From an uncultured Pseudomonadota bacterium (GTDB lineage: Bacteria; Myxococcota_A; UBA796; SXON01): a DNA stretch of 64,000 bases. Shown here piece by piece: positions 34,500 to 42,952 of the stretch (position 1 is its first letter; the number at the start of each line of letters is the position of its first letter). The notes under the pieces were generated by a model, which saw only the letters and a program-made list of their open reading frames with translations, was not told the DNA's origin and made no database searches. The stretch is from contig CAIMSU010000117.1 in assembly GCA_903844155.1 (NCBI GenBank), positions 62,001-126,000 on the forward strand. Direction: 5' to 3'. A program made the position numbers and the translations under genes.

Positions 34500-37405
34500 G
34501 GGCTCTCCTGGCCGGCTTCGTCGGCATCTTCGGCGTCTGGCACCCCATTCCCCTGGTTGTCGTCGTCCGCGTCGATCCAGACCACGTGCGGTGGAACGAG
34601 CGGGTCGAGGCTTCCGATCGGGGGGCCGGGCGCGAACGGGCCCGGATCACGCGGTGTCGGGCGGGTGGGGCCCAGACGCAGAGGCACATGCGGGTCGGTG
34701 GCCGGCCGACCAATCGTCGGTAGCGGCACGTACGCACCGGAGGTGAAAATGCAGATCGGCGCGGGGGCCGTCGCCGGGTCGGCCTGCCGAATCCTGAATC
34801 GCAGGGTGGTCCCGGTGACCGTGTACCGGAGCACGGCGGCGTCGAACCCCGTCCATTCCCAGTCCAATCCGGGCTTGCGGCCGTACCCGTTGCTGTCCGT
34901 CGTCGCGATCGCCGCAGCCTCATCCAGGGTCGGCACGAGCGAATGGTAGTCGAAGTCCGTCGTGCCCTCGAACTCGACCCGCGCCGACGTGCTCGGTGCG
35001 TACTGATCGAGCCAGAACAAGTAGGCGAACGACCATCCTGGCCCGGGGGCAAGCTCGAACCGGATAACGGTCAGGCCGTTCCTGTTCTCCACGAGGGTCA
35101 CGGCGTTGGACCCGTTGATCAGCGCCTTCAGCCGGCCAAACGCGAACCAGGCGGGCTTCGGCCAGCAGTCGAGACCCTGCGTGAAGATGTCGCCCTCGAC
35201 GTACGACTCGTCGTGCAGGCTCGAGCCCGCGCTGGGGCCCCAGTTGGCGTAGAGGCCGTTAGCCTCCTGCATCGGCAGGCAGAACGTGAACCAGGAGCAG
35301 CTCGCCACCCCGCGGGCGACGTGCAACGCGAGGATGCGAACCAGCATCGCCGCCTGGAAGGTGGTGTTCGTGTTGGCGTAGTAGCCCGCGGAGGCGTCGT
35401 GGCTCCCCGGGTTCACCTCCCCCGTCGCGTTCGGATCCACCGACGGGAAGCCGATCTCGCCCAGGGTCAGGTCGAACGTAATCCCCAGCGGGTCGCAGAC
35501 CGCCGCGAGCGTCGCCCGGAACGTCGCGACGTCCTGGGCCTGCCGCTCAGCATCGGCGTAGATCCAGGCTTTGGGCTGCAGTGCGTTCCCCTTGTTGTCG
35601 TGGTCCTTCCCATGGTACCAATGGTACCCAAGCTCGTGCACGAGGTCCGCGGCCGAGAGCCCGAGCGTGTCCGTGTGATCGTGTGACTCGGGCGGCCAAT
35701 GGAACCCGGCGGCGGCGCAGGTCGCCTTCCAGGCCTCACCGCCCCGGACGGGCGCGCGCGGGCTGGACGTCTGGATCGCGCGCCACCACGCCACCTCGGT
35801 GTCCATCGCGCCCACCACCGCGGCGAGCCAGGCACAGCTCGTCGCGAAGTCATCGACGCCGTCCTTGATGGCCCACGACGACAACTCCGTGACCCGGAAC
35901 CGCACCTTGGGGAGCAGATTCCGGATCGGCCCGGCCACCAGCGCACAGTACCGGCCAGCCTCCATCGCACCCTGCGCGATCTCGGTCGCGGTCTCGCCCG
36001 TGCTGGTGACGGAGGAGCCCGTCGGCCAGAAGCCGTTGAACTCGTTGCCAAGCTCGATCGCCGCGACCACGTCGTACACACGGAGCGTGACCGGGTGCGC
36101 GCCGCCGCCACCGCCCAGCGACACGAACGCGCCATCGATCTGCGCCAACCACTCGCCGATCCCGGTCGCGAACGCAGCGATGGCCAGGCTTTTCCGCCGC
36201 GCACACTCCATTCGGTAGGGCGCCGCCTGAACCCTCGGATGCCGGCCCACGGCCGCCTCGGTGTCGCCGGTGGGCCAGACGCTAACGGCCACCTTCTCGT
36301 AGGCCCGGATGTCACTGGTGGCACCCGCCGTGTCCGCCGCTGGGAAGCTGTAGTCCGCGTCGTCCCAATAGAACCCCGCCCATCCCGCTGTAGACGGCAC
36401 CAGCACCCCGCTCTGCCAGCCTGGCTTGCCGGCGGCGACGGAAGCCCAGAGCGTGCCGTCCTTGAGCGGCGACGTGGCGTCCCGATCCGCCCCGGCGCTG
36501 GCGCCCGTCACCGCGATGACCCAATTCAACCCGTCGCCGCCGCCGGGGTTGAACGGTGTCAGGTTCACCTTCAGCCCGAGCAGCAGGCAGCGCACAACGA
36601 GCTGGGTGGCGAACCCGAGGCAGGCGTACCCGCTGCCAGTCGTGGATGAGGCGCCGATCTGGGCCAGGATCACAGCCGGAGGCGGGACGATCTTCCCGTC
36701 GTTCCACATCGGGATCCCTTCGGTGTACCGTTGGTTGCCCCGCGTTCCGTGCAGTTGCGTCGGGTTGGGGAACACGGCGCCCCAGAACACCTCGCAGGCC
36801 CCGACCCGACGGAGCGTTCCGCCCCCCATGTCCGAGATGTCCGCGGCGATCCGGGCATAGCTTCCGAGACGACCGAGGTCGCCCGGCTCCGTTCCGTCGG
36901 TCCGCGGGAACACCCCCTCGGCCACCCCGAGCTGGTAGGTGCCCGTCATCGCCCCCTCGCCGAACGTGATGCCATGCTCAGCGCCAGGGTCCACCGCACG
37001 GCGGTCGTGCCGCGACGCTTCGTCCGGCCAGTCCGCTCCGCGCAGCACAGCATCGACCAGCTCGCGCGCGACAGCCTCATCCTCCTCCGGGCGCCGGGCG
37101 TGCGGCTGCACGCCGTGGGTGCGCAGCGCGGTGAAGATCTGCCGGACGGTCAGCGCGGCGCTCCAGCCAGGGCGACGGATCGGCAGGTCCAGCGCGCTCC
37201 AGAGCCAAGGAAGATCCTCGTACATCGGGTGACCCGTGCCGCAGTCGCCACCGGGCGCAAGGTTCCCCGCCGGCATCGAGGTCGGTGCGATGTTGCCGGC
37301 AGCCTCCGGCATCCCCGCGAACGCCCGGCCGGGCGCAGGGTTCCCCGCCGGCATCGCCCTCGGGGCGATGTTGCCAGAATCGCCGGCGTACGCCCGCGCA
37401 AGCAT
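34496..37405 (-). CDS. Large protein with a clan GH-A-like glycosidase core, unknown substrate
   Basis: From ATG 37405 the product is 969 residues. No signal peptide is evident. Residues 1-50 hold two 26-residue-period copies of a Gly/Pro/Ala unit (GNIAPRAMPAGNPAPG and GNIAPTSMPAGNLAPG). The centre contains a likely TIM-barrel glycosidase: LGNEFNGFW near residue 455 fits the Asn-Glu acid/base strand of clan GH-A and LGEIGFPS near 650 fits the nucleophile strand, with HELGYHWYHGKDHDN between them. The C-terminus is a beta-rich part followed by a Pro-rich, acidic tail. The substrate cannot be assigned; this is a motif-based reading only. The open frame continues to 37942, but that part overlaps the small gene at 37408-37797 in another frame and is out of phase with it, so I use 37405. 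Confidence 0.65.
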   Translation of the reverse strand: MLARAYAGDSGNIAPRAMPAGNPAPGRAFAGMPEAAGNIAPTSMPAGNLAPGGDCGTGHPMYEDLPWLWSALDLPIRRPGWSAALTVRQIFTALRTHGVQPHARRPEEDEAVARELVDAVLRGADWPDEASRHDRRAVDPGAEHGITFGEGAMTGTYQLGVAEGVFPRTDGTEPGDLGRLGSYARIAADISDMGGGTLRRVGACEVFWGAVFPNPTQLHGTRGNQRYTEGIPMWNDGKIVPPPAVILAQIGASSTTGSGYACLGFATQLVVRCLLLGLKVNLTPFNPGGGDGLNWVIAVTGASAGADRDATSPLKDGTLWASVAAGKPGWQSGVLVPSTAGWAGFYWDDADYSFPAADTAGATSDIRAYEKVAVSVWPTGDTEAAVGRHPRVQAAPYRMECARRKSLAIAAFATGIGEWLAQIDGAFVSLGGGGGAHPVTLRVYDVVAAIELGNEFNGFWPTGSSVTSTGETATEIAQGAMEAGRYCALVAGPIRNLLPKVRFRVTELSSWAIKDGVDDFATSCAWLAAVVGAMDTEVAWWRAIQTSSPRAPVRGGEAWKATCAAAGFHWPPESHDHTDTLGLSAADLVHELGYHWYHGKDHDNKGNALQPKAWIYADAERQAQDVATFRATLAAVCDPLGITFDLTLGEIGFPSVDPNATGEVNPGSHDASAGYYANTNTTFQAAMLVRILALHVARGVASCSWFTFCLPMQEANGLYANWGPSAGSSLHDESYVEGDIFTQGLDCWPKPAWFAFGRLKALINGSNAVTLVENRNGLTVIRFELAPGPGWSFAYLFWLDQYAPSTSARVEFEGTTDFDYHSLVPTLDEAAAIATTDSNGYGRKPGLDWEWTGFDAAVLRYTVTGTTLRFRIRQADPATAPAPICIFTSGAYVPLPTIGRPATDPHVPLRLGPTRPTPRDPGPFAPGPPIGSLDPLVPPHVVWIDADDDNQGNGVPDAEDADEAGQESP
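37253..37375. repeat. Two 45-bp direct repeats, 78-bp period
   Basis: Copies at 37253-37297 and 37331-37375 differ at a few positions and share the core TTCCCCGCCGGCATCG. They encode the Gly/Pro/Ala unit at the start of the 969-residue protein. Confidence 0.7.
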
Positions 37406-37407
37406 CG

Positions 37408-37797
37408 TCAGAACGGCTTGCCACCGACGTACACATCGCACGTGACCCACTCCAGCGCCCCGTTGCCACCGGCAAGGATGGTCGGCGCGAAGAAGGGCGA
37501 CAGGGGGCTCGCGGTCGTGGTGATGCCCTTGATGTGCTTCGGCACGGTGGAGAGCGTGGCTGTCGCGATCGGCGTGGAGTGCGTGGTGAAGTACGTGCTG
37601 TGGCTGTCCGGCCCCTCGTCGTGTCGGGCGCCGACCTTCGCGTTCGTGCCGCTGCGCGCCAGCACGATCATGCTCTGCTGGACCTCCTTGACCTTCAGGC
37701 CCCAGTCCTGGACGGCGAGCGCGGTAGCCTTCTCGCTGCCGTCCGCGTTGCTTTAGAACGTCATCGACGTTGCGACCTTGACCCAGATAGCAGACAT
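37408..37797 (-). pseudogene. Small unknown gene interrupted by an in-frame TAA
   Basis: An ATG at 37797 with an excellent AGGAG 6 nt upstream begins MSAIWVKVATSMTF and then meets TAA at 37753-37755. The same frame continues for 114 more sense codons to a natural stop at 37408, ending EWVTCDVYVGGKPF, 2 nt before the start of the 969-residue protein gene. A single base change (TAC or CAA-type codon) would restore a 129-residue protein. Alternatively translation starts at the internal ATG 37671, giving 87 residues; AGGAGG lies 10 nt before it. The sequence (SGTNAKVGARHDEGPDSHST) has no signal peptide and no family I recognise. It could be a virion-like or other small structural protein, but nothing proves this. 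Confidence 0.6.
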
Positions 37798-37919
37798 TCG
37801 AACTCCTAGTCTCGAAACCGTACACTGCTGACGTGAGACCGTCAAGCGGTTTCCGGTGCAGCACCCCTCCACGCCCGCGCCCCCGATTTCTTGATACCTT
37901 CCCGCACTCTGGAGACCGC

Positions 37920-38546
37920 ATGACCCCACACGCCCCCCTCATCCGTCACCCGCTTCGCCTCCTCGTCCCCATCGCCCTCGCGTTCGCCCTCGCCTGTGGC
38001 GGTGGCTCCAAGACGACCCCGCCGCCTCCGCCGCCCCCGCCTCCGATCCCGGTGGCGCCCACCCCGACGCCCGAGGCCCCGCCCACGCCCGTCGCACCGC
38101 CCCCGCCCGTCGCCAAGACCTTCGATCAAGTGGCGTTCCAGTGCTGCAATTCAGACCGCGCCGACCGCCTGGTCGACAAGTACACGGACGTTGAGGCCAA
38201 GCTCGCCGCGGGCGACGGCGACCACGTGAACGGCCAGTACACGGGCCTCTCGGGCATCGCCCAGGGTGCGATCGACAAGGGCGGGTACGGGCCGGCCGAC
38301 AACGCTGTGCTGAAGCGGATCGTAGAGGCCTGCACCGCTTCTGAGAAGACCGACCTCGCCGGCAAGCGTGCCGCGTTCAAGGCGCTCTCCACCGACGTGA
38401 TCACGTTCGCCCGCGCGCACGCCGGCTCGGGCCAGAACAAGATCGCCCAGGTGCATTGTGCGGCGGACAACGCCGACTGGCTCCAGAAGGGCAGCACCGT
38501 CGAGAGCCCCTACGGCGGGGCAGCGGGCTGCGGCAGCTTCCAGTGA
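37920..38546 (+). CDS. Lipoprotein with proline-rich stalk, unknown
   Basis: From ATG 37920 the product is 208 residues. The signal peptide ends in ALAC, giving a likely lipidated Cys near residue 28. A stalk of Pro-rich repeats (about residues 33-70) carries a helical domain of about 135 residues with five cysteines (QCCNSDRADRLVDKY, EACTASEKTD, VHCAADNADW and the final GCGSFQ). It would extend from the outer membrane into the periplasm or outward. The 3' end overlaps the GTG of the thiolase gene by 4 nt, so an envelope protein opens an operon with a metabolic enzyme. No family is recognised. Confidence 0.8.
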   Translation: MTPHAPLIRHPLRLLVPIALAFALACGGGSKTTPPPPPPPPPIPVAPTPTPEAPPTPVAPPPPVAKTFDQVAFQCCNSDRADRLVDKYTDVEAKLAAGDGDHVNGQYTGLSGIAQGAIDKGGYGPADNAVLKRIVEACTASEKTDLAGKRAAFKALSTDVITFARAHAGSGQNKIAQVHCAADNADWLQKGSTVESPYGGAAGCGSFQ

Positions 38547-39691
38547 TCGCCTACATCGTCGACGCGGTCCGGTCCCCGATCGGCCGCGGTGGCTCGGGCA
38601 AGGTCCCGGGCGCCTACGCCAACGTGCGCCCGGACGTGCTCGCGGGCGCGGTGCTCAAGGAGCTGGCGCTGCGGACCGGCATCGATCCGGCGACGGTGGA
38701 GGACGTCATCCTTGGTTGCGTGACCCAGGTCGGCGAGCAGGGGCTGAACATCGCACGAAACGCCGCGCTGCTGGCGGAGTTTCCCGTGGACGTGACCGGC
38801 ACGAGCGTGAACCGCATGTGCGGAAGCTCGCTGCAGGCGGTGAATTTCGCGGCGATGGGCGTGGCGTCGGGGTTCCAGGACCTCGTGATCGCTGGCGGCG
38901 TCGAGTCGATGACGCGCGTGCCGATGGGCAGCGACATGATGCTGAACGGCAACATGGTCACCCCCGCGCCCGAGCTCTCCTGGCGCTACAGCATCGTGCC
39001 GCAGGGCACCTCCGCGGAGCTCGTCGCAAAGCGGTTCGGGCTCACGCGCGGGGAGCTGGACAGCTTCAGCCTGGAGAGCCACGTCCGCGCCGCGCGCGCG
39101 CAGGACAACGGCTGGTTTGACAACGAGATCGTCCCGGTCTGCGGCGTTTCGCGCGACGAGGGCATCCGCCGTGACACCACCCTGGAGCGCCTCGCGAAGC
39201 TCAAGCCGGCGTTCGCGAACGACGGGCTGACTACGGCAGGTTCCTCCTCGCAGATCAGCGACGGTGCGGCGGCCGTGCTCATCGCGAGCGAGCGCGCCGT
39301 GAAGCGCTACGGGCTGAAGCCCCGCGCGAAGATCATCGCGATGGCAACGGCCGGCGTCGACCCGACGATCATGCTCACCGCCCCCATCGGCTCCACGCGC
39401 AAGGCGCTGCACCACGCTGGCCTTGGCGTCGGCGACATCGATGCTGTCGAGATGAACGAGGCGTTTGCCTCAGTCGTCGTCGGATGCTCGCGCGCGCTGG
39501 AGCTCGACCCGGCGAAGGTGAACGTGCACGGCGGCGCCATCGCCCTCGGCCACCCGCTCGGCGCATCCGGCGCGCGCTTGATCGCCACGTTGCTGGGTGT
39601 CCTCGACCGTACCGGTGGTCGGCGCGGTCTCGCGACGATGTGCATCGGCTTTGGACAGGGCATCGCGACCATCATCGACCGGGACGTCTAG
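38543..39691 (+). CDS. Thiolase, acetyl-CoA acetyltransferase family
   Basis: From GTG 38543 the product is 382 residues. The triad is intact: Cys93 in VNRMCGSSLQAVNFA, His337 in GHPLGASG and Cys367 in MCIGFGQG. The N-terminus AYIVDAVRSPIGRGGSGKVPGA and the VNRMCGSS box are closer to the FadA/FadI-like and actinobacterial thiolases than to the PcaF-like enzyme at 20371, so the two probably serve different chain lengths or pathways. It is translationally coupled on both sides (GTGA overlap with the lipoprotein, 1-nt overlap TAGTG with the next gene). Confidence 0.93.
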   Translation: MIAYIVDAVRSPIGRGGSGKVPGAYANVRPDVLAGAVLKELALRTGIDPATVEDVILGCVTQVGEQGLNIARNAALLAEFPVDVTGTSVNRMCGSSLQAVNFAAMGVASGFQDLVIAGGVESMTRVPMGSDMMLNGNMVTPAPELSWRYSIVPQGTSAELVAKRFGLTRGELDSFSLESHVRAARAQDNGWFDNEIVPVCGVSRDEGIRRDTTLERLAKLKPAFANDGLTTAGSSSQISDGAAAVLIASERAVKRYGLKPRAKIIAMATAGVDPTIMLTAPIGSTRKALHHAGLGVGDIDAVEMNEAFASVVVGCSRALELDPAKVNVHGGAIALGHPLGASGARLIATLLGVLDRTGGRRGLATMCIGFGQGIATIIDRDV

Positions 39692-40233
39692 TGCCCGAGC
39701 CCGGCGCTGTCGCCTGCGTCATGCCCGGCACGCCGGGCCGCTGGCCCTTCGCGGGGCACGTGCGTGGGCGTTGGGAAGCAGGCCCCGTGCAGATCGCATG
39801 GGCGGGACGCCTCGCACACTCCGCCCTGCCGGATGAGGCCTGGGAGGCCGCACAGGCCCTTCGCGACGTCCTCGCCACGGTGACGGGCGACGGGCGGTTC
39901 GACGTCATCGCGCGGGCGTGGGCAGCCGTCGGCACGCTGCCAGAACGCTGGAAGACACGGGAGGACCTGTGCCTCCTCTTCGCGGCCGCGGACCCGGCGG
40001 GCATCCTGCTCTCGGCGGCGGGCGTGGCGAACGTGTACGTGGAGGCCACACCCGGGGGCTGGGTCGCCGCGGCGCTGTCCGGATCGCCGCTCTACACCGA
40101 GCCCGGCGTGCCCGAACGCGCCCCCGTTCCGCAGCCCTCGCTCCGCCCAGGCACCCGCTTCATCGGCCTGCCCAGGGATGTGGCACTTCCAAAGCCGAAA
40201 GACCTCGCGCTCGCGTGCGGGGTGCGCTCGTGA
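39691..40233 (+). CDS. Hypothetical protein in the thiolase operon
   Basis: From GTG 39691, overlapping the thiolase stop by 1 nt, the product is 180 residues. It begins VPEPGAVACVMPGTPGRWPF and has no signal peptide or membrane helix. The middle is alpha/beta with the runs WEAAQALRDVLATVTGDG and FAAADPAGILLSAAGVANVYVE, loosely like a PP2C/SpoIIE-type sandwich, although I do not see its metal-binding aspartates. The Pro-rich end (VPERAPVPQPSLRPG) may be a flexible tail. It overlaps the next gene by 4 nt. No family is recognised. Confidence 0.65.
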   Translation: MPEPGAVACVMPGTPGRWPFAGHVRGRWEAGPVQIAWAGRLAHSALPDEAWEAAQALRDVLATVTGDGRFDVIARAWAAVGTLPERWKTREDLCLLFAAADPAGILLSAAGVANVYVEATPGGWVAAALSGSPLYTEPGVPERAPVPQPSLRPGTRFIGLPRDVALPKPKDLALACGVRS

Positions 40234-41024
40234 GCACCGACGGGTCCGACCCCACCGTACCGACCAGGCGCCAGATGACGCTCCTCTCGGGCGACCTCAC
40301 CGGCGTCGACCTTCGCGCCCAAACGGACGTGCTCATCGACGCCGTGCGCTGCGCCGGCGACCACCCCCTCGGCCCGCTCCTCGACGCGCTCGCCGAGGCC
40401 GATCCGCTCGCGCTCGCCGAGGTCGTGTGTGGCACGCGCTCACCCGGAGGCGCTGCGCTGGTGCTCGCCGCGTTGACCCACGCCGAGCGCATCGAAGGCG
40501 CGCTCTCCCCTCGCGGAGCGTGGCCGCGCCTCCTGGAGCTTGGCGGCCCGGAAGCCGCGCTGCCAGTGCTGACCACCGCCGCGCGTCGCCACCCCGGCGC
40601 AAGCTGGCTCGTCGCGCTCTCACGCAAGGTCGAGGGCAACAAGGCCGGCCTGGCGCACCTCACGGCATGTGCGAATCACCCCGCGTTCGCCCAGGCCTGT
40701 CGCAACCACGCCGAGGCCGGCCACGTCGAGGGGCTCGTGCTCGCCTCGGGTGCCACGGGTCGGTCTGAGCCCGCCGCTGCGCTGCTCGGCGTCGGCAAGT
40801 TCGACGCGATGTTGCGAGCCGCCGGGGCCGCGCTCGACACAGCGCCCGAGAGCCCGCTCGTCGCTCAGCTCGCGGCGGTCTGGGGGCCCGAGCCCGACGA
40901 CCTGTTCGTCCGCATCCTCCCCATCCTACGCCGTAAACAGGCTGCCGAGGCGCTTCGTAGCCACTGCCGGCACCTGCCGAAGTCCGCGCGGCTGCTGGAT
41001 TTGATCATCCGCGGGATGGTCTGA
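40230..41024 (+). CDS. Hypothetical helical-repeat protein
   Basis: From GTG 40230 (GTGA overlap) the product is 264 residues. It is Ala/Leu-rich with short helical pairs (LLDALAEADPLALAEVVCGT, LVLAALTHAERIEGAL, ALPVLTTAARRHPGASWLVA, ILRRKQAAEALRSHC), which suggests a HEAT- or TPR-like solenoid. No signal peptide is present, so it is cytoplasmic. It lies between a hypothetical gene and a lipoprotein gene in the overlapping operon. No family is recognised. Confidence 0.62.
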   Translation: MSTDGSDPTVPTRRQMTLLSGDLTGVDLRAQTDVLIDAVRCAGDHPLGPLLDALAEADPLALAEVVCGTRSPGGAALVLAALTHAERIEGALSPRGAWPRLLELGGPEAALPVLTTAARRHPGASWLVALSRKVEGNKAGLAHLTACANHPAFAQACRNHAEAGHVEGLVLASGATGRSEPAAALLGVGKFDAMLRAAGAALDTAPESPLVAQLAAVWGPEPDDLFVRILPILRRKQAAEALRSHCRHLPKSARLLDLIIRGMV

Positions 41025-42952
41025 CCGGGTCGTCCTGCCCGTGGTGGCCTGCGGCCCTGGCGCTCGCGACCGCCTGCACCCCGCGAGGCGTCTGCGTGGA
41101 CCTCCGCGAGGACACGGGATTCCCAAACGTCATCCAACCCTACGACGTGTGGGTCGACAGCGCAGATCGTAAGGTTTGGAGCACCGCGTTGGGCACGGCG
41201 ACCGCCACGGCCGTCGATCCAGACGCCGCCGTTGAACTCCAGAGTGAGCGCCTCCGCGAGGATGCCTTCATCAACCCCGAGATCGTGACCGACGACCTGC
41301 ACCACGTCTGGATCTCCAGCGGTCACAGCCCCGCGCTTTTTGAGTGGGATCCGGCAGCGGACGCGCGAAACGGGTTCGACTTCCTCGACGTCACCTCGAT
41401 GATCCAGCCGCGGCCGGGCGGTGGCGTCGTCGCGCTCGGCCACCTCAAGGGCGTACGCACACTGGTGGAGGTCGACGACGACGGCGCGCTCCTCGCCAGC
41501 GTGGCGGTACCGGACGACGCCGCGGGCATCGTGGCGGACCCTGAAGGGGTGTTGCTGCTGAACCCCGCCGGGTCCCGTCGCCAATGGTCGGATCTCGCCG
41601 AGATCGGCACCTGTACCCTGCCCTTTTCGGCGGAGAACGGGGCGCGGCTGGCCGACGGGAGCGCGATCATCACGATGGACGGCACCATCGGGTGGTCGGA
41701 CTGCGCCGGACACACGCGGTCCTGGGCGGTGGGGGTCGAGGACAAGGAGGTGGTCCCGTACGGATCCGGCGTGTTGATCCTCGATCGTATCGGGCCCGTG
41801 GAGCCAAACCTCGGCGAGGCCTGGTACCTCGACCCGCCACGCCCGGCTGAGGGCTTCGAGGGCACGTTGGCTCCCAGCTTCGAGACCGCCAAGAACAGTG
41901 GCTTCGGCGGGATCGACGAGCAGACCGGCATTTTGTGGGTGAACAGCGAGGGGACCGCCCAGGTCGTCGGCTTCGACCCCTCGACCGGGGCGCAGGTCGA
42001 CGCCGTCACGCTCGGCACCTTCGCAGACGGCCTCGCCCCCAACCCCGATCCATCCAGCTCCGACGCCGGTTTTGTCGCCACCGGCCGGCTCTCCGACTCC
42101 GTCGTACGCGTGGCGAACGACGCAGACGGCGTCGGCCGGGTTGTCGCGCGCACCTCCTACGTCCGCTGGCCCTACTCGCCCGTCCAGGACGACGTCGCCG
42201 GGCTCGTCTGGCTCCTCCAGCAGACGGACGGCGTGCTCTGGGGCATGGACCAGGCCACGCTCCTGCCGATTCAACGCCTCGACCTTGGCTTCTCGCCGAA
42301 CCCGCTGCTCACCTTCTCGACCGCGACGCTCGACCCCGACCGTCGCCGGCTCTGGGTCGCGGAGAGCTACGCGGACGAGCTGGTCGAGGTGGACGCTGAC
42401 ACCGTCACGGAGCTTGGCCGTTGGCCCCTCGGCGGCCCGACCATCACCGACCCGGACATCATCGGCGAGGTGGCGGTGCGCATCGATCCGCTCGATGGCG
42501 CCGTGTTCATCGGGCGGACGATGGACGGACGCCTGCAGCGCTTCGACCCGGACAGCCAGACCCTTCAGACTACCGCCCTGACCGCCGACGAATCCAGCGC
42601 GCTGAACGGTGTGCGACAGGTGGACGTCCTCCGTGCGCCGTCCGAGCAGGGGGTTGTGTGGTTTGGCGGCCACGCGTTCGACGCCGCCACGCTCGACCGC
42701 GAGTCCGCCATGGATCTGCCCGCCGCCGTCGTCCTCGCCCCCGACCCCCGCGGCGGCTGGCTCGCCCTCTCCGACGATCAAGAGGCCATCGAACGCCTCG
42801 ACGACGACGGCAGCGTCCGCGGCACCCTCCCCATCGCCGGGCGCTCCCTGAACGCCATGACCGTGCGGATGTCCGCGGACCTCCAACGAATTCTCGTCGG
42901 TCGCCCCGACGACGGAAAAGCCTGCTGGTTCGACGTGAAGGACGTGCGGTGA
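41021..42952 (+). CDS. Beta-propeller lipoprotein, probable CTG start
   Basis: Read from CTG 41021 the product is 643 residues and begins with a signal peptide (about residues 7-18, PWWPAALALATA) and lipobox ATAC. The CTG overlaps the previous stop as CTGA, the same geometry as the GTGA junctions of this operon. Between the in-frame TAG at 40958-40960 and the lipobox there is no ATG, GTG or TTG; the next, GTG 41096, would delete the whole signal. The mature part is made of repeating units of about 45-60 residues with strands such as IVTDDLHHVWISSGH, GIDEQTGILWVNSEG and STATLDPDRRRLWVAESY, fitting a seven- or eight-bladed YncE/streptogramin-lyase-like propeller. It probably binds a ligand or partner at the outer membrane. 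It overlaps the GH18-like gene (TGATG). Confidence 0.78.
   Translation: MTGSSCPWWPAALALATACTPRGVCVDLREDTGFPNVIQPYDVWVDSADRKVWSTALGTATATAVDPDAAVELQSERLREDAFINPEIVTDDLHHVWISSGHSPALFEWDPAADARNGFDFLDVTSMIQPRPGGGVVALGHLKGVRTLVEVDDDGALLASVAVPDDAAGIVADPEGVLLLNPAGSRRQWSDLAEIGTCTLPFSAENGARLADGSAIITMDGTIGWSDCAGHTRSWAVGVEDKEVVPYGSGVLILDRIGPVEPNLGEAWYLDPPRPAEGFEGTLAPSFETAKNSGFGGIDEQTGILWVNSEGTAQVVGFDPSTGAQVDAVTLGTFADGLAPNPDPSSSDAGFVATGRLSDSVVRVANDADGVGRVVARTSYVRWPYSPVQDDVAGLVWLLQQTDGVLWGMDQATLLPIQRLDLGFSPNPLLTFSTATLDPDRRRLWVAESYADELVEVDADTVTELGRWPLGGPTITDPDIIGEVAVRIDPLDGAVFIGRTMDGRLQRFDPDSQTLQTTALTADESSALNGVRQVDVLRAPSEQGVVWFGGHAFDAATLDRESAMDLPAAVVLAPDPRGGWLALSDDQEAIERLDDDGSVRGTLPIAGRSLNAMTVRMSADLQRILVGRPDDGKACWFDVKDVR

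Noticed and set aside
37408-37797. Selenocysteine or pyrrolysine recoding of the early stop
   Set aside because: The stop is TAA, not TGA or TAG, so these known recoding events do not apply.
37406-37942. N-terminal extension of the 969-residue protein up to codon 37942
   Set aside because: The added residues are low-complexity Arg/Gly/His text in a shadow frame of the gene at 37408-37797, which has its own ribosome site.
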